Shown here: in pieces, positions 18,524-27,057 of the stretch
Numbering within the stretch: the first letter of the stretch is position 1
Layout: every line of letters begins with the position of its first letter
NCBI GenBank assembly: GCA_965198725.1
Contig: CBDAPX010000001.1
Location: 1,922,001-1,986,000, forward strand
Length of the DNA stretch: 64,000 nucleotides
Source of the DNA: CBDAPX01 sp965198725
GTDB lineage: Bacteria > Pseudomonadota > Alphaproteobacteria > Rhodobacterales > Rhodobacteraceae
Direction of reading: 5' to 3'
Notes under the pieces: model-generated
Databases searched by the model: none
What the model was told of the DNA's origin: nothing
What the model saw: the letters and a program-made list of their open reading frames with translations, nothing else
Made by a program: the position numbers and the translations under genes

Positions 18524-19837
18524 ATGTTGTTTAATGAAATTGACGAAATTGTCGTCGAAAGTGACGGCGTTCAGCGACGGTTGATATTGGCCCAAGGCGA
18601 CCTGGCGCGGACTGACCCGCAACAGGGCGTCGACCTGTTGATCTTGTCCGCTTTTCCAGGGGATTACATCCCAACACCCACGTCCTTGATTGGGCAATTG
18701 CATGCGCAAGGCGTGTCGGTCCAAGAGCTGTCGGAAGACAAGCAAAAGGATTTGCGCCATACCACCGGCGCATGGTTGTCCAAGCCAATCGGCAAACCGG
18801 GGTTTAACAGGATCGTCTGTTTTGAACCGCAGGTGCTTGGCCGCCCGCCAGAGATTGTTGGCGGTCTGTTTCGGGCCCTGTTCCCTTTTCTGAACGATAC
18901 CGAAGATCAGGTTTTGGCGATGCCGCTTTTGTCCACGGGTGATGCAGGTTGGTCCGAAGAAGAAATGGCCGCCGCCCTGTTACAGGCGACAACCGAATGG
19001 ATGCGTCTTGGCCTGCCGGTCTCGAAACTCTATCTCGTTTCGCGATCTGTCCAGCAGATAGACGCACTTGTGCGCGCTTTTTCGCAAGAGCGGCGGCGAA
19101 TGGCGCAGGTTCCGCCCCCTTCATCTTCGAAACCAACCGCAGCACCCGCCGCCGTCAAAAGCGGATCTTCGGGGCGCTTTTCCAGCGTTCTGGGCGCTAT
19201 GATTATGGGTGTTGCGGCTGTTTGGGCATCACTGCTTGTGGTCTCAACCTATCAAAACTTATCGACTAATTTGAGCGCCTCGGATCTTGATGTTGAGACC
19301 GTTGTCATTCTCGGTTTTGTATTCTTGCTCGGCTTGGCGCTTTTGATATCGGGGCGACGCACAGGTTCTCGCGGCCCGACAAAGTCAGGTGGGGCACGTC
19401 GGTCCCAAGCCGCCGGGAAAACCAGAAAGGTGTTCATCAGCTTTTCCTCGCACGATGCCGCAGCGGTGGATTTCCTCAAGGACCGGTTCAAGGCAAGGGC
19501 CCCTCATATCGAGCTGTTCGATTTTCGACGCGATATTGATTTGGGTCTGTCGTACCAACGCGAAATCGACAACGCGATGAAGCAAAGCGACTATCTGCTG
19601 AGCTTGCTCAGCCCGGATTATCTGGCATCGGGCGAATGTCTTGAAGAGTTCTACGTCGCGCGGATGCGCAACAAGCGCGAAGCGTTCAAATTCCTGATCC
19701 CGGTCTATTGGCGCAACGTTCTGGAAGATCTGGAAGACTGGGTCATGATCCTGAACCTTGCAGATTGCCGAGAGGCAGATCAGACCGCACTCAAAAAGGC
19801 GGTCGACAGGTTGGTTAAGCAAATTGACACCGCATAG
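18524..19837 (+). CDS. Macro-like / two-TM / TIR domain protein (candidate NAD-signalling defence protein)
   Basis: 437-residue protein with three parts. Residues 1-190 read as a macro-like alpha/beta fold: LILAQGDLA, then VDLLILSAF, and the late block VLAMPLLSTGDAGWSEEEMA followed by a helix and KLYLVSRS. Residues 195-218 are a Pro/Ser/Ala linker. Two hydrophobic helices follow at about 221-243 and 259-278, which would place both ends in the cytosol. Residues 300-437 form a TIR domain: box 1 KVFISFSSHDA, then LLSLLSPDYLASGECLEEFYVAR split across strand and helix, with Glu375 at the usual catalytic position. TIR domains of this kind cleave NAD+, and macro domains bind ADP-ribose-like products, so a single-chain sensor/effector is plausible. 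No RBS stands out. A terminator-like hairpin follows. The TIR and TM calls are firm; the macro call is by pattern only. Confidence 0.8.
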   Translation: MLFNEIDEIVVESDGVQRRLILAQGDLARTDPQQGVDLLILSAFPGDYIPTPTSLIGQLHAQGVSVQELSEDKQKDLRHTTGAWLSKPIGKPGFNRIVCFEPQVLGRPPEIVGGLFRALFPFLNDTEDQVLAMPLLSTGDAGWSEEEMAAALLQATTEWMRLGLPVSKLYLVSRSVQQIDALVRAFSQERRRMAQVPPPSSSKPTAAPAAVKSGSSGRFSSVLGAMIMGVAAVWASLLVVSTYQNLSTNLSASDLDVETVVILGFVFLLGLALLISGRRTGSRGPTKSGGARRSQAAGKTRKVFISFSSHDAAAVDFLKDRFKARAPHIELFDFRRDIDLGLSYQREIDNAMKQSDYLLSLLSPDYLASGECLEEFYVARMRNKREAFKFLIPVYWRNVLEDLEDWVMILNLADCREADQTALKKAVDRLVKQIDTA

Positions 19838-19854
19838 AACCGCTTAGGGTCGTA

Positions 19855-19880
19855 AACCTGACCCAGCAAGGTCGGTTTTT
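19855..19880 (+). terminator. Probable intrinsic terminator after the TIR gene
   Basis: Arms AACC-T-GACC and GGTC-GGTT pair with one bulged T around the six-base loop CAGCAA, and a run of five T begins within the right arm. It lies 18 bases after the TIR stop and before the SDR pair, so the TIR gene may end its own transcription unit. Confidence 0.45.
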
Positions 19881-19939
19881 GGGCTGTGCACCATGGTTCC
19901 TTTCCTAAGCTGGAGGAGAGCGGCACAGGAGGTGGATTT

Positions 19940-20668
19940 ATGTCAGATATGCAAGGGCAGGTGGCGTTGGTCACCGGCGCGGCTGGCGGTATCGGTCAGG
20001 CAATCGTCACGGCTTTGCAGGGACGGGGCGTCCGGGTGATCGGGGTCGACCTGCAAGACAGTGCCGCAGACCATGCCATCACAGGCGACCTGATGGATGC
20101 CTCATTTTGTGATGCACTGCCGGCGCGGGCTGCGGCCGTCTTTGGTCGTCTCGACATACTGGTCAACAATGCCGGGATCATCACACGCGGAAAGATTACC
20201 GAAGCGACGGACGCGGATTATACGCGGTCGATGGCAATCAATGTCGAGGCACCGTTTCGGCTCTGCCGGGCGGCGATCCCGATCATGGCAGCCGCCCGGG
20301 CTGGGGCAATTGTGAATGTTGCTTCGTGCTGGGGCGTCCACCCAGGTCCCAATCACCCGGTTTACGTGATGTCCAAAGCCGCGGTGGCATCGCTGACCCA
20401 ATGCTTGGGTATCGATCACGCGGGCCAAGGCATTCGGGTGAATGCGGTCTGTCCCAACGAGGTCAACACGCCGATGATCCGCACAGGTTTTGCCACGCGC
20501 GGGCTCGATCCCGATACGGCGGTCGAAGCGCTCAATGCCTCGGTGCCGCTCGGGCGCATTGCCGAGCCTGAGGATATCGCGGATGTTGTCGTGTTCCTGG
20601 CATCCGACCAGTCGCGGTATCTGTGCGGCACATTGATCGAGGCAAATGGGGGGAAATCGGTACAATGA
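19940..20668 (+). CDS. SDR family oxidoreductase 1
   Basis: Classical short-chain dehydrogenase/reductase of 242 residues. It has the cofactor motif TGAAGGIG, NNAG, catalytic Ser in NVASCWG and the YVMSK active-site pair. It should oxidise or reduce an alcohol/keto substrate using NAD(P). The ATG at 19940 follows AGGAGGTGG, a strong Shine-Dalgarno; an upstream in-frame ATG at 19886 lacks one. Its TGA overlaps the ATG of the next SDR in ATGA, so the pair is translationally coupled. The substrate is not known. Confidence 0.85.
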   Translation: MSDMQGQVALVTGAAGGIGQAIVTALQGRGVRVIGVDLQDSAADHAITGDLMDASFCDALPARAAAVFGRLDILVNNAGIITRGKITEATDADYTRSMAINVEAPFRLCRAAIPIMAAARAGAIVNVASCWGVHPGPNHPVYVMSKAAVASLTQCLGIDHAGQGIRVNAVCPNEVNTPMIRTGFATRGLDPDTAVEALNASVPLGRIAEPEDIADVVVFLASDQSRYLCGTLIEANGGKSVQ

Positions 20669-21399
20669 CGGATTGGACAAGTAAGGTGGCCTTGGTCACC
20701 GGTGGGCGCAGCGGGATTGGCGCCGCGATTGCCAGAAGTTTATCTGAGAAAGGTGTGCGGGTTCTGACCGCTCAATGCGGACCTGACCCCGTGCATGAAG
20801 GGATAGAGGCGGACTTTCTCAACGAGAATACGCCAGAGGAGGTCATTAGCGCCGTGATCGAGCGGGCCGGACGGTTGGACTTTTTGGTCAACAATGCCGG
20901 GTTGATGCGGGAAGGCACGGTTTTGGAAAGCTCGGCAGAAGATTGGGCTGACACGGTGCAGGTGAACCTGACGGCACCCTTCATGCTGATGAAACACGCG
21001 ATGCCTCATCTGATCTCTGAAAAGGGCGCGATTGTGAATATCGGGTCTATCGAAGGGCTGGGATCAAACCCGCGCCACCCGGCCTATTGCGCCTCCAAGG
21101 GCGGCCTGCATGCGCTGACCCGCGCGGTTGCCGTGGATCACGGGCCGGATGGTGTCCGGTGCAATGCCATCGCACCGGGCTGGATTGACACGGAATTGAA
21201 CACCGCCTTCATCGAAAGCCTTGGCGATCCGGCCGCGTTTCGCGCCGGAATTGGCCGTTTGCATCCGGTCCGCCGCACCGGAACGCCGGAAGACGTCGCC
21301 GCCATGGCCCGGTGGCTCTTGTCCGACGAGGCAGGGTTTGTAACCGGTCAGATTTGGACTGTGGATGGCGGTCGCATGAGCCAGCTGAGCCTGCCGTGA
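20665..21399 (+). CDS. SDR family oxidoreductase 2
   Basis: Second classical SDR, 244 residues, with TGGRSGIG, NNAG, NIGSIEG and the catalytic YCASK. It ends in the usual substrate-loop and VDGGRMSQ region. It overlaps SDR 1 by four bases, so the two enzymes probably act on related substrates or at successive steps. It also resembles sugar-acid or polyol dehydrogenases, but specificity cannot be read. The 278 bases after it hold no gene that could be recognised; an 11-base direct repeat AAACGCAGCGG is the only structure noticed there. Confidence 0.85.
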   Translation: MTDWTSKVALVTGGRSGIGAAIARSLSEKGVRVLTAQCGPDPVHEGIEADFLNENTPEEVISAVIERAGRLDFLVNNAGLMREGTVLESSAEDWADTVQVNLTAPFMLMKHAMPHLISEKGAIVNIGSIEGLGSNPRHPAYCASKGGLHALTRAVAVDHGPDGVRCNAIAPGWIDTELNTAFIESLGDPAAFRAGIGRLHPVRRTGTPEDVAAMARWLLSDEAGFVTGQIWTVDGGRMSQLSLP

Positions 21400-21677
21400 T
21401 ATCCGTGGACCGGCAACGGATCGGGGGTCGACCGGCCTGCCAAGTCTTTTGTGGACGCCAAGCGTTCCAAAAGCATACTTGCGACCTGGGCAAAGAACGC
21501 CCGTCATGCCTGTTACCATTACGAAAACGCAGCGGCTCTGCTTAGCCACTAAGCAAACGATCACTTGGCGATGAAAACGACCTGCGCAACACGTCATCAG
21601 ATCGCTTATCCATTTGCGCCGCGCGACGGCCGCTTCTACTGGTGCCGAAACGCAGCGGAAACGATTGGAGCGACATA

Positions 21678-22664
21678 GTGCGCGCATTTAATGGCATTGC
21701 CACGCTTCTGGTTGGCATCGTGCTCATCATGCTTGGGAATGGCATGCAGTTCACCCTGATGGGACTGCGTGGCGACATTGAAGGATTTTCCGCGCCAGAG
21801 CTTGGCATCATCACATCCGGGTATTTCGCGGGCTTTCTTTTGGGCGCGCGGTACACGCCGGTGCTGATCCGGCGCGTCGGTCATGTGCGCGTTTTCGGCG
21901 CTTTAGGAGGCTTGATGTCCGCCGGCCTCATCGCATTTCCGCTTTTGTCAGATCCTTGGGCATGGACGGTTTTGCGCGTGTTGGTCGGCTTTTGCATGTC
22001 GGGTATCTATGTCACTGCGGAAAGCTGGTTGAATGCGCAATCCACCAACGAAACCAGAGGCAAGGTGCTGGCAACCTATATGATCTGCCAAACCGTTGGG
22101 ATCATCGGCGGTCAATGGTTGCTGACACTTGGGGATGCCGCCACATCGGTTCTGTTTATCGGGGCATCGATCCTCGTATCCATTTCGTTTGCGCCAATCC
22201 TCTTGTCTGTCTCGCCCGCGCCAGCCGCCGATTTGACCCGTACGATGTCTTTGAAAGATCTGTTTTCAAGCTCTCCCCTTGGCGCAACCGGCATATTCTT
22301 TCTTGGTGCCATCTACGCCACGCAATCCGGGATGGGTGCGGTCTTTGGCGCACAAACCGGTATGTCCGCCGACGCAATCGCATTGTTCATGGCGGTTCTT
22401 TTTGCCGGTGCTCTGGTCTTTCAATACCCGATCGGGTGGCTTTCTGGTCGCGTTGACCGCCGCAACAATCACGACGACAATGAAACCCGCGATAAATTTC
22501 AATGCCTTACCCAACATGCATGCCCTCCAAGCCCGCTGGCTTGCCTCTTTAATGTGTCCGTTCGAATGCGAGCTAGCCTGTCCGGCACCCAATTGGCCAC
22601 CGTTCCGTTGCGATACCTAAGCGGTGATCACATGCCGGTTTCGGTCTGGATGCGGTCCAGATAG
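21678..22664 (+). pseudogene. Truncated MFS transporter (lacks about four C-terminal helices)
   Basis: The first 262 or so residues are a normal major facilitator: GIVLIMLGNGMQFTLMG, an RVGHVRVFG inter-helix loop, AESWLNAQSTNETRGK, and helices 7 and 8 ending YPIGWLSGRVDRRN, the second copy of the MFS loop motif. After about 22464 the frame continues into Arg/Cys/Pro-rich sequence with no membrane helices and stops at 22664 inside the convergent EEP gene. Helices 9-12 are therefore missing. The GTG at 21678 has GGAG seven bases upstream. The junction lies beside a fragment of another gene on the opposite strand, which argues for a deletion rather than a frameshift. The transporter is probably non-functional. 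Confidence 0.75.
22464..22517 (-). pseudogene. 5' fragment of a membrane or exported protein gene
   Basis: On the minus strand an ATG at 22517 has a perfect GGAGGG five bases upstream and begins with MLGKALKFIAGF followed by a valine/isoleucine-rich helix, a typical signal anchor. After about 18 codons the frame runs straight into the antisense of the truncated MFS gene. It looks like the surviving head of a gene that once converged on the MFS transporter. The N-terminus resembles AsmA-type or other anchored proteins, but it is too short to identify. Confidence 0.5.
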
Positions 22665-23833
22665 GTGTCCGCAAAATCAACCTTAAAGGCAGACCATAGC
22701 AACTGGTGGTCGGACATTTGGTGCTTGAACCGATACCGGTTGAAATAGGAAATCTGGCCGTCGCGGTCTCTCAGCGTATCCCGATCGGTCGCCGCCCCGC
22801 TCATATAGGCGTCATTGACGACATCGATGTAGTGCTCTGCGTCCTCACGCCGGAAGACGACGTCGCGAAAATTGAACGCGTCAGAGGCGACGTGTTGCAC
22901 GCGGCTATCCCCCATCATGTGGGCGATCTGATCGTAGTGCCGTTTCTCGCTGCCAAGGTTGGTGTGCAACTCTTCCATGCCGGGCGGAACCGAAAAGCCG
23001 GAAGCGGTGAGCGCTTCGAAGGTTTCGTGTTCCGGTGAGACGATATTGAAGTCGCCCAGCAGGATGTAATTGGCCGTGCTCTGATCCGTATCCCATCCTT
23101 TGGCCCGCAGCTGCGCCAACTCGGCCTTGCGCTCGCTCTTTTGTTTTTCCGACAGAAATTCAGAAATTTTCCGGATCTCCGCCTTGCGCATGTCCATGAA
23201 GTCGCCGCGCAGAAATTCCCACTCGGCGTCGTCCGTCATATCGGCGGGGCGCTTGGGATTGCCGAAATACATGTGTACAGTGCACAGCTTGAATTGGAAC
23301 CAGCCGCATTGGAAACCAACCAGAAACGGGGTACGGGCAAACTGCTTGTGCCGCAGGAAGAATTCTGGGTGATCAATGCTTGCGTCCTCGGGGATCGTCA
23401 GGCCGTCTTCCAGCACAATTTCACCGGCCAGATTGGCAAAGCGCACTTTGCCCTTTCGATAGAGAAACGCCATCCGTTCGTCATTGCCCAGATCTCCACC
23501 GGTCGCGTCCGTAACGATGTAGTCCCAGTCGGGGCCCAGGTAATGCGCCAGCAACTCTTGCAGCTGGGTCAGATCAGACTTCACCTCTTGCAAGGCGACG
23601 AGGTCAAAATGATCAATGATTTCGGCGATATAAAGCATGGCATCGGTTTGACGTTCATACCCGCCACCGCCGCCAAAATGCATCAGGTTCCATGTGGCAA
23701 GCCGAAGATCGCTTTCATGGGTGCGGTCGGTCACGCGCTGGCGCAATTCTGATCTGAGCGCTTTAAGCCGGTCCGCCACGTGAAAGCGGTGTTCCGGGTT
23801 CTCGATCGTGCGGATTTTCCAATAAAGAGCCAT
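22628..23833 (-). CDS. Endonuclease/exonuclease/phosphatase (EEP) family protein
   Basis: 401-residue metal-dependent phosphodiesterase of the EEP (DNase I/AP endonuclease/inositol phosphatase) fold. The active-site blocks are all present: ATWNLMHFG, VALQEVKS (metal-binding Glu), LGDFNIV and MSDHQLLWS (catalytic Asp-His). There is no signal peptide, so it should act in the cytoplasm; the substrate could be nucleic acid or a phosphorylated small molecule. A charged insertion rich in Lys and Glu lies mid-protein (KISEFLSEKQKSERKAELAQ region). Its 3' end overlaps the read-through tail of the MFS pseudogene. The gene is divergent from ivd. Confidence 0.82.
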   Translation of the reverse strand: MALYWKIRTIENPEHRFHVADRLKALRSELRQRVTDRTHESDLRLATWNLMHFGGGGGYERQTDAMLYIAEIIDHFDLVALQEVKSDLTQLQELLAHYLGPDWDYIVTDATGGDLGNDERMAFLYRKGKVRFANLAGEIVLEDGLTIPEDASIDHPEFFLRHKQFARTPFLVGFQCGWFQFKLCTVHMYFGNPKRPADMTDDAEWEFLRGDFMDMRKAEIRKISEFLSEKQKSERKAELAQLRAKGWDTDQSTANYILLGDFNIVSPEHETFEALTASGFSVPPGMEELHTNLGSEKRHYDQIAHMMGDSRVQHVASDAFNFRDVVFRREDAEHYIDVVNDAYMSGAATDRDTLRDRDGQISYFNRYRFKHQMSDHQLLWSAFKVDFADTYLDRIQTETGM

Positions 23834-23984
23834 ATGTCAAAATTCCCAGGTAAAATGAAAGCGCGAGGTGCGCGGCGCGGCGCCGATGTTCTCTACAGTT
23901 CTTGAACCGGGTGCATCCGTCAACCTGTGCGTGTCGAGAGAGCTGTGCATTCAGCCATTGACGCAAGCGGTCTTTTTCGCTTAA

Positions 23985-24000
23985 ATGAACAAGCGTTCAT
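23985..24000. promoter_or_regulatory. Perfect palindrome ATGAAC-N4-GTTCAT, probable repressor operator
   Basis: A 6+4+6 inverted repeat sits 17 bases before the ivd start, in the only sizeable gap upstream of the leucine catabolic operon. Its form resembles TetR-family operators containing GAAC/GTTC half-sites. Binding there would block transcription or initiation of the operon. No regulator gene is adjacent in the window. Confidence 0.5.
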
Positions 24001-24017
24001 ATAACGGGGAGGATGCA

Positions 24018-25181
24018 ATGTTCGGCGCGGTTATGCAGTTCGATCTGGGAGAGGAAGTGAACGCGTTGCGCGACATGGTGCATCGCTGGGCACAAGAACG
24101 GGTCGCGCCGATGGCGCAGGAGGTGGACCAATCCAACCTGTTTCCATCCGAACTTTGGGCGGAAATGGGTGAGCTGGGTCTGTTGGGGATAACGGTAGAG
24201 GAAGAGTATGGCGGCTCGGGCATGTCATACCTTGCCCACACGGTCGCCGTAGAAGAGGTGGCGCGGGCGTCCGCCTCTGTTTCGCTGTCCTATGGTGCGC
24301 ATTCGAACCTCTGCGTAAATCAGATCAGGTTGAACGGGACCGAGGATCAGAAGCAGAAATACCTGCCCGGACTGGTGTCAGGTCAGCATGTCGGCGCTTT
24401 GGCAATGTCCGAGGCGGGCGCGGGATCGGACGTGGTATCGATGAAGCTGCGCGCGGAAAAGCGCAACGATCACTATCGCCTAAATGGCACCAAATACTGG
24501 ATCACCAACGGGCCGGATGCGGACACACTGGTGGTCTATGCCAAAACCGATCCAGAGGCCGGTTCCAAAGGGATAACAGCTTTTCTGATCGAAAAATCCA
24601 TGGTCGGGTTTTCGACCTCCCCTCACTTCGACAAACTGGGCATGCGCGGCTCGAACACGGCGGAATTGATCTTTGAAGATGTCGAAGTGCCGTTTGAAAA
24701 CGTTCTGGGTGAAGAGGGGCGCGGGGTTCAGGTTTTGATGTCTGGCTTGGACTACGAACGCGTCGTGCTCGCCGGGATCGGCACCGGGATCATGGCGGCC
24801 TGTCTGGATGCGATCATGCCCTACATGGTCGAGCGCAAGCAGTTCGGTCAGTCCATCGGGAATTTCCAACTGATGCAGGGCAAGATCGCGGACATGTACA
24901 CGGCGATGAATTCCGCGCGGGCCTATGTCTATGAAGTGGCCAAGGCTTGCGACCGGGGCGATGTGACCCGGCAGGATGCGGCAGCTTGCTGTCTTTATGC
25001 CAGTGAACAGGCGATGGTGCAGGCGCATCAGGCGGTTCAGGCCATGGGCGGGGCGGGTTTCTTGTCCGACAGCCCAGTCAGCCGGATTTTCCGCGATGCA
25101 AAGCTGATGGAAATTGGCGCTGGCACATCCGAAATCCGCCGCATGCTGATCGGTCGCGAATTGATGGCGGCGATGGCGTGA
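24018..25181 (+). CDS. ivd: Isovaleryl-CoA dehydrogenase
   Basis: FAD-dependent acyl-CoA dehydrogenase that oxidises isovaleryl-CoA to 3-methylcrotonyl-CoA in leucine catabolism. The 387 residues show ITVEEEYGGSGM, the FAD/substrate block AMSEAGAGSDVVSM and KYWITNGPDAD. The segment GLDYERVVLAG carries the Glu at the position used as catalytic base in isovaleryl-CoA dehydrogenases, which separates them from other acyl-CoA dehydrogenases. The ATG at 24018 follows GGGGAGGATGC; an earlier ATG at 23985 lies inside the operator palindrome and is unlikely. It is the first gene of the leucine operon, consistent with mccB, mccA, mvaB and liuC downstream. Confidence 0.94.
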   Translation: MFGAVMQFDLGEEVNALRDMVHRWAQERVAPMAQEVDQSNLFPSELWAEMGELGLLGITVEEEYGGSGMSYLAHTVAVEEVARASASVSLSYGAHSNLCVNQIRLNGTEDQKQKYLPGLVSGQHVGALAMSEAGAGSDVVSMKLRAEKRNDHYRLNGTKYWITNGPDADTLVVYAKTDPEAGSKGITAFLIEKSMVGFSTSPHFDKLGMRGSNTAELIFEDVEVPFENVLGEEGRGVQVLMSGLDYERVVLAGIGTGIMAACLDAIMPYMVERKQFGQSIGNFQLMQGKIADMYTAMNSARAYVYEVAKACDRGDVTRQDAAACCLYASEQAMVQAHQAVQAMGGAGFLSDSPVSRIFRDAKLMEIGAGTSEIRRMLIGRELMAAMA

Positions 25182-25543
25182 TGAAACGCTGGCTGTGGTG
25201 GTCCCCTTTTGCGCTTTTCGCGGTTTGCGCGGCGGTTTTGGGGCTGCGGCAGGGGTATCTGGTGGTGGCGATCTCCGAGACGGATGTGATCAATCGCTAT
25301 GCCCAGCAATATCTTCAGGATCGTGCTCGTGACGGGACCGAAGATGGGGCGGCGTTGACGGATTGCGTGGCCTATCCGGGGGCAGGGCGGGGGATCTGGC
25401 TGCACATCGTGTGTGGCCCGGATGGTGTAGATGCATCGCGCAGCTATGAATATGAGGTCGACCGCGCCGGGCGGTTCGTGCGGGGCTGGTCGCCCCATTC
25501 CGAAGGTTTGATCCCCGGTGCAGGCGGGGGGCCATCGACGTGA
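25181..25543 (+). CDS. Small signal-anchored hypothetical protein
   Basis: 120-residue protein whose start codon shares a base with the ivd stop. The N-terminus KRWLWWSPFALFAVCAAVL is a membrane anchor or signal, and the rest (YLVVAISETDVINRYAQQYL, DCVAYPGAGRGIWLHIVC) is predicted periplasmic with two cysteines that could pair. No family is recognised. Tight coupling at both ends (its stop overlaps the next GTG start) makes it a true operon member, yet no step of leucine breakdown requires an exported protein. Confidence 0.7.
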   Translation: MKRWLWWSPFALFAVCAAVLGLRQGYLVVAISETDVINRYAQQYLQDRARDGTEDGAALTDCVAYPGAGRGIWLHIVCGPDGVDASRSYEYEVDRAGRFVRGWSPHSEGLIPGAGGGPST

Positions 25544-27057
25544 CGCTACCCGGTCTGACAGCGACAGGCACGTGGGATTTGCCCGCTCAGCTCAACATGT
25601 ATCACCAAGTGTTTCAGGGCAAAGCGCCGGGTCAACCAGCGCTCCTGGATCTGACGTCGGGCGCCCGGCGCGTGGTGAGCTTTGGTGTGCTTCATCAATC
25701 GGTGGATCGCGCTGCGGCGGCCTTGGTGGCGCGGGGGATCCGCCGCGGGGACCGGGTTGGTGTGTTGCTGAGCCAGTCCGAATTCTGTGCCGCAGCACAT
25801 TTGGCGATTTGGAAGATCGGGGCCATCTCGGTCCCTTTGTTCAAACTTTTCCAGCAGGACGCTTTGGCCAGTCGGATTGGGGATGCCGGGATGTCCATCG
25901 TTTTGACAGACGAGGACGGGGCCGTCCTTTTGGCAGGATTGGCTGAGCCGGTTTTGGAAACGGACCTTGGGCAGGCAGCGCCGGTCGACATGGTGGACAC
26001 CGGCCCGGATGACCCTGCGGTCTTGATTTACACCAGCGGTACAACCGGCGCGCCGAAAGGGGCGCTGCACGGGCACCGGGTTTTGACCGGGCATTTGCTA
26101 GGTGTCGTGATCAGCCATGACCATTTGGGGCAGCCGGGCGATTGTCTTTGGACGCCAGCGGATTGGGCCTGGATTGGTGGGCTGTTTGATGTGTTGATGC
26201 CCGGGCTTGCGCTGGGCGTGCCGGTGGTTGCGGCCCGGCTGTCGAAATTCACGCCCCAAGACGCCGTGGACATCATACAGGGCGGCGATGTCCGCAACGT
26301 GTTTTTCCCGCCAACCGCCTTGCGCATGTTGAAAGCGGCGAATGTGGACATTCCGAGGTTGCGGTCTGTGGCGTCTGGCGGTGAGCCGCTGGGTGCGGAA
26401 ATGCTGGCTTGGGGAGAGCGGGCGTTTGGCCTGAAGATCAATGAGTTTTATGGCCAGACGGAATGCAACATGGTGGCGTCATCCTGCGGTGTTGAATTTG
26501 CACCGCGTCCGGGATGTATCGGGAAGCCCGTGCCGGGGCATGATGTGGCGGTGATCGACGGGGCTGGAACGCCAACCGACGCCGAAGGCGATGTGGCGGT
26601 GCGCCGGGGATCAGCGGCGATGATGCTGGAATACTGGAACCGCCCTGAGGCGACGTTGGAGAAGTTTCGCGGCGATTGGATGCTGACCGGGGACAGGGGC
26701 ATCTGGGACGGTGCTTATCTGCGCTTTGTCGGGCGGGAAGATGATGTCATCACCTCGGGCGGTTACCGGATCGGTCCTGCAGAGATCGAAGACTGTTTGT
26801 TGACCCATCCGGCGGTGGCAACCTGCGGGGTGGTGGGTAAACCTGACGCGCTGCGAACCGAAATCGTGAAAGCCTATGTTGTATTGAAGGACGATGCCGA
26901 GGTCACGGCAGATCGTTTGCAGGACTACGTGAAGGGGCGGTTGGCGCGGTATTCCTATCCGCGCGAGATCGCTTTTGTCGACGACCTGCCCATGACGGTG
27001 ACGGGCAAGGTCATCCGCAAGGCCTTGAAGCGCCGTGCGATGGAGGAATGTGAATGA
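25540..27057 (+). CDS. AMP-forming acyl-CoA synthetase
   Basis: 505-residue member of the adenylate-forming ligase family. It activates a carboxylic acid with ATP and CoA. The motifs are YTSGTTGAPKG, the GQTECNMV block, TGDRGIWDG and TSGGYRIGPAEIE, with the C-terminal catalytic lysine in TVTGKVIRKALK. It is shorter than acetoacetyl-CoA synthetase and closer in size to medium-chain or acetyl/propionyl ligases. Its place inside the leucine operon suggests activation of isovalerate or another short branched acid, which is inference. The GTG start overlaps the preceding stop (GTGA), and its end overlaps the next ATG. Confidence 0.85.
   Translation: MTLPGLTATGTWDLPAQLNMYHQVFQGKAPGQPALLDLTSGARRVVSFGVLHQSVDRAAAALVARGIRRGDRVGVLLSQSEFCAAAHLAIWKIGAISVPLFKLFQQDALASRIGDAGMSIVLTDEDGAVLLAGLAEPVLETDLGQAAPVDMVDTGPDDPAVLIYTSGTTGAPKGALHGHRVLTGHLLGVVISHDHLGQPGDCLWTPADWAWIGGLFDVLMPGLALGVPVVAARLSKFTPQDAVDIIQGGDVRNVFFPPTALRMLKAANVDIPRLRSVASGGEPLGAEMLAWGERAFGLKINEFYGQTECNMVASSCGVEFAPRPGCIGKPVPGHDVAVIDGAGTPTDAEGDVAVRRGSAAMMLEYWNRPEATLEKFRGDWMLTGDRGIWDGAYLRFVGREDDVITSGGYRIGPAEIEDCLLTHPAVATCGVVGKPDALRTEIVKAYVVLKDDAEVTADRLQDYVKGRLARYSYPREIAFVDDLPMTVTGKVIRKALKRRAMEECE

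Noticed and set aside
21521..21658. Direct repeat AAACGCAGCGG before the MFS pseudogene
   Set aside because: Only 11 bases are shared and no further copies or flanking structure were seen, so it is not evidence for a mobile element.
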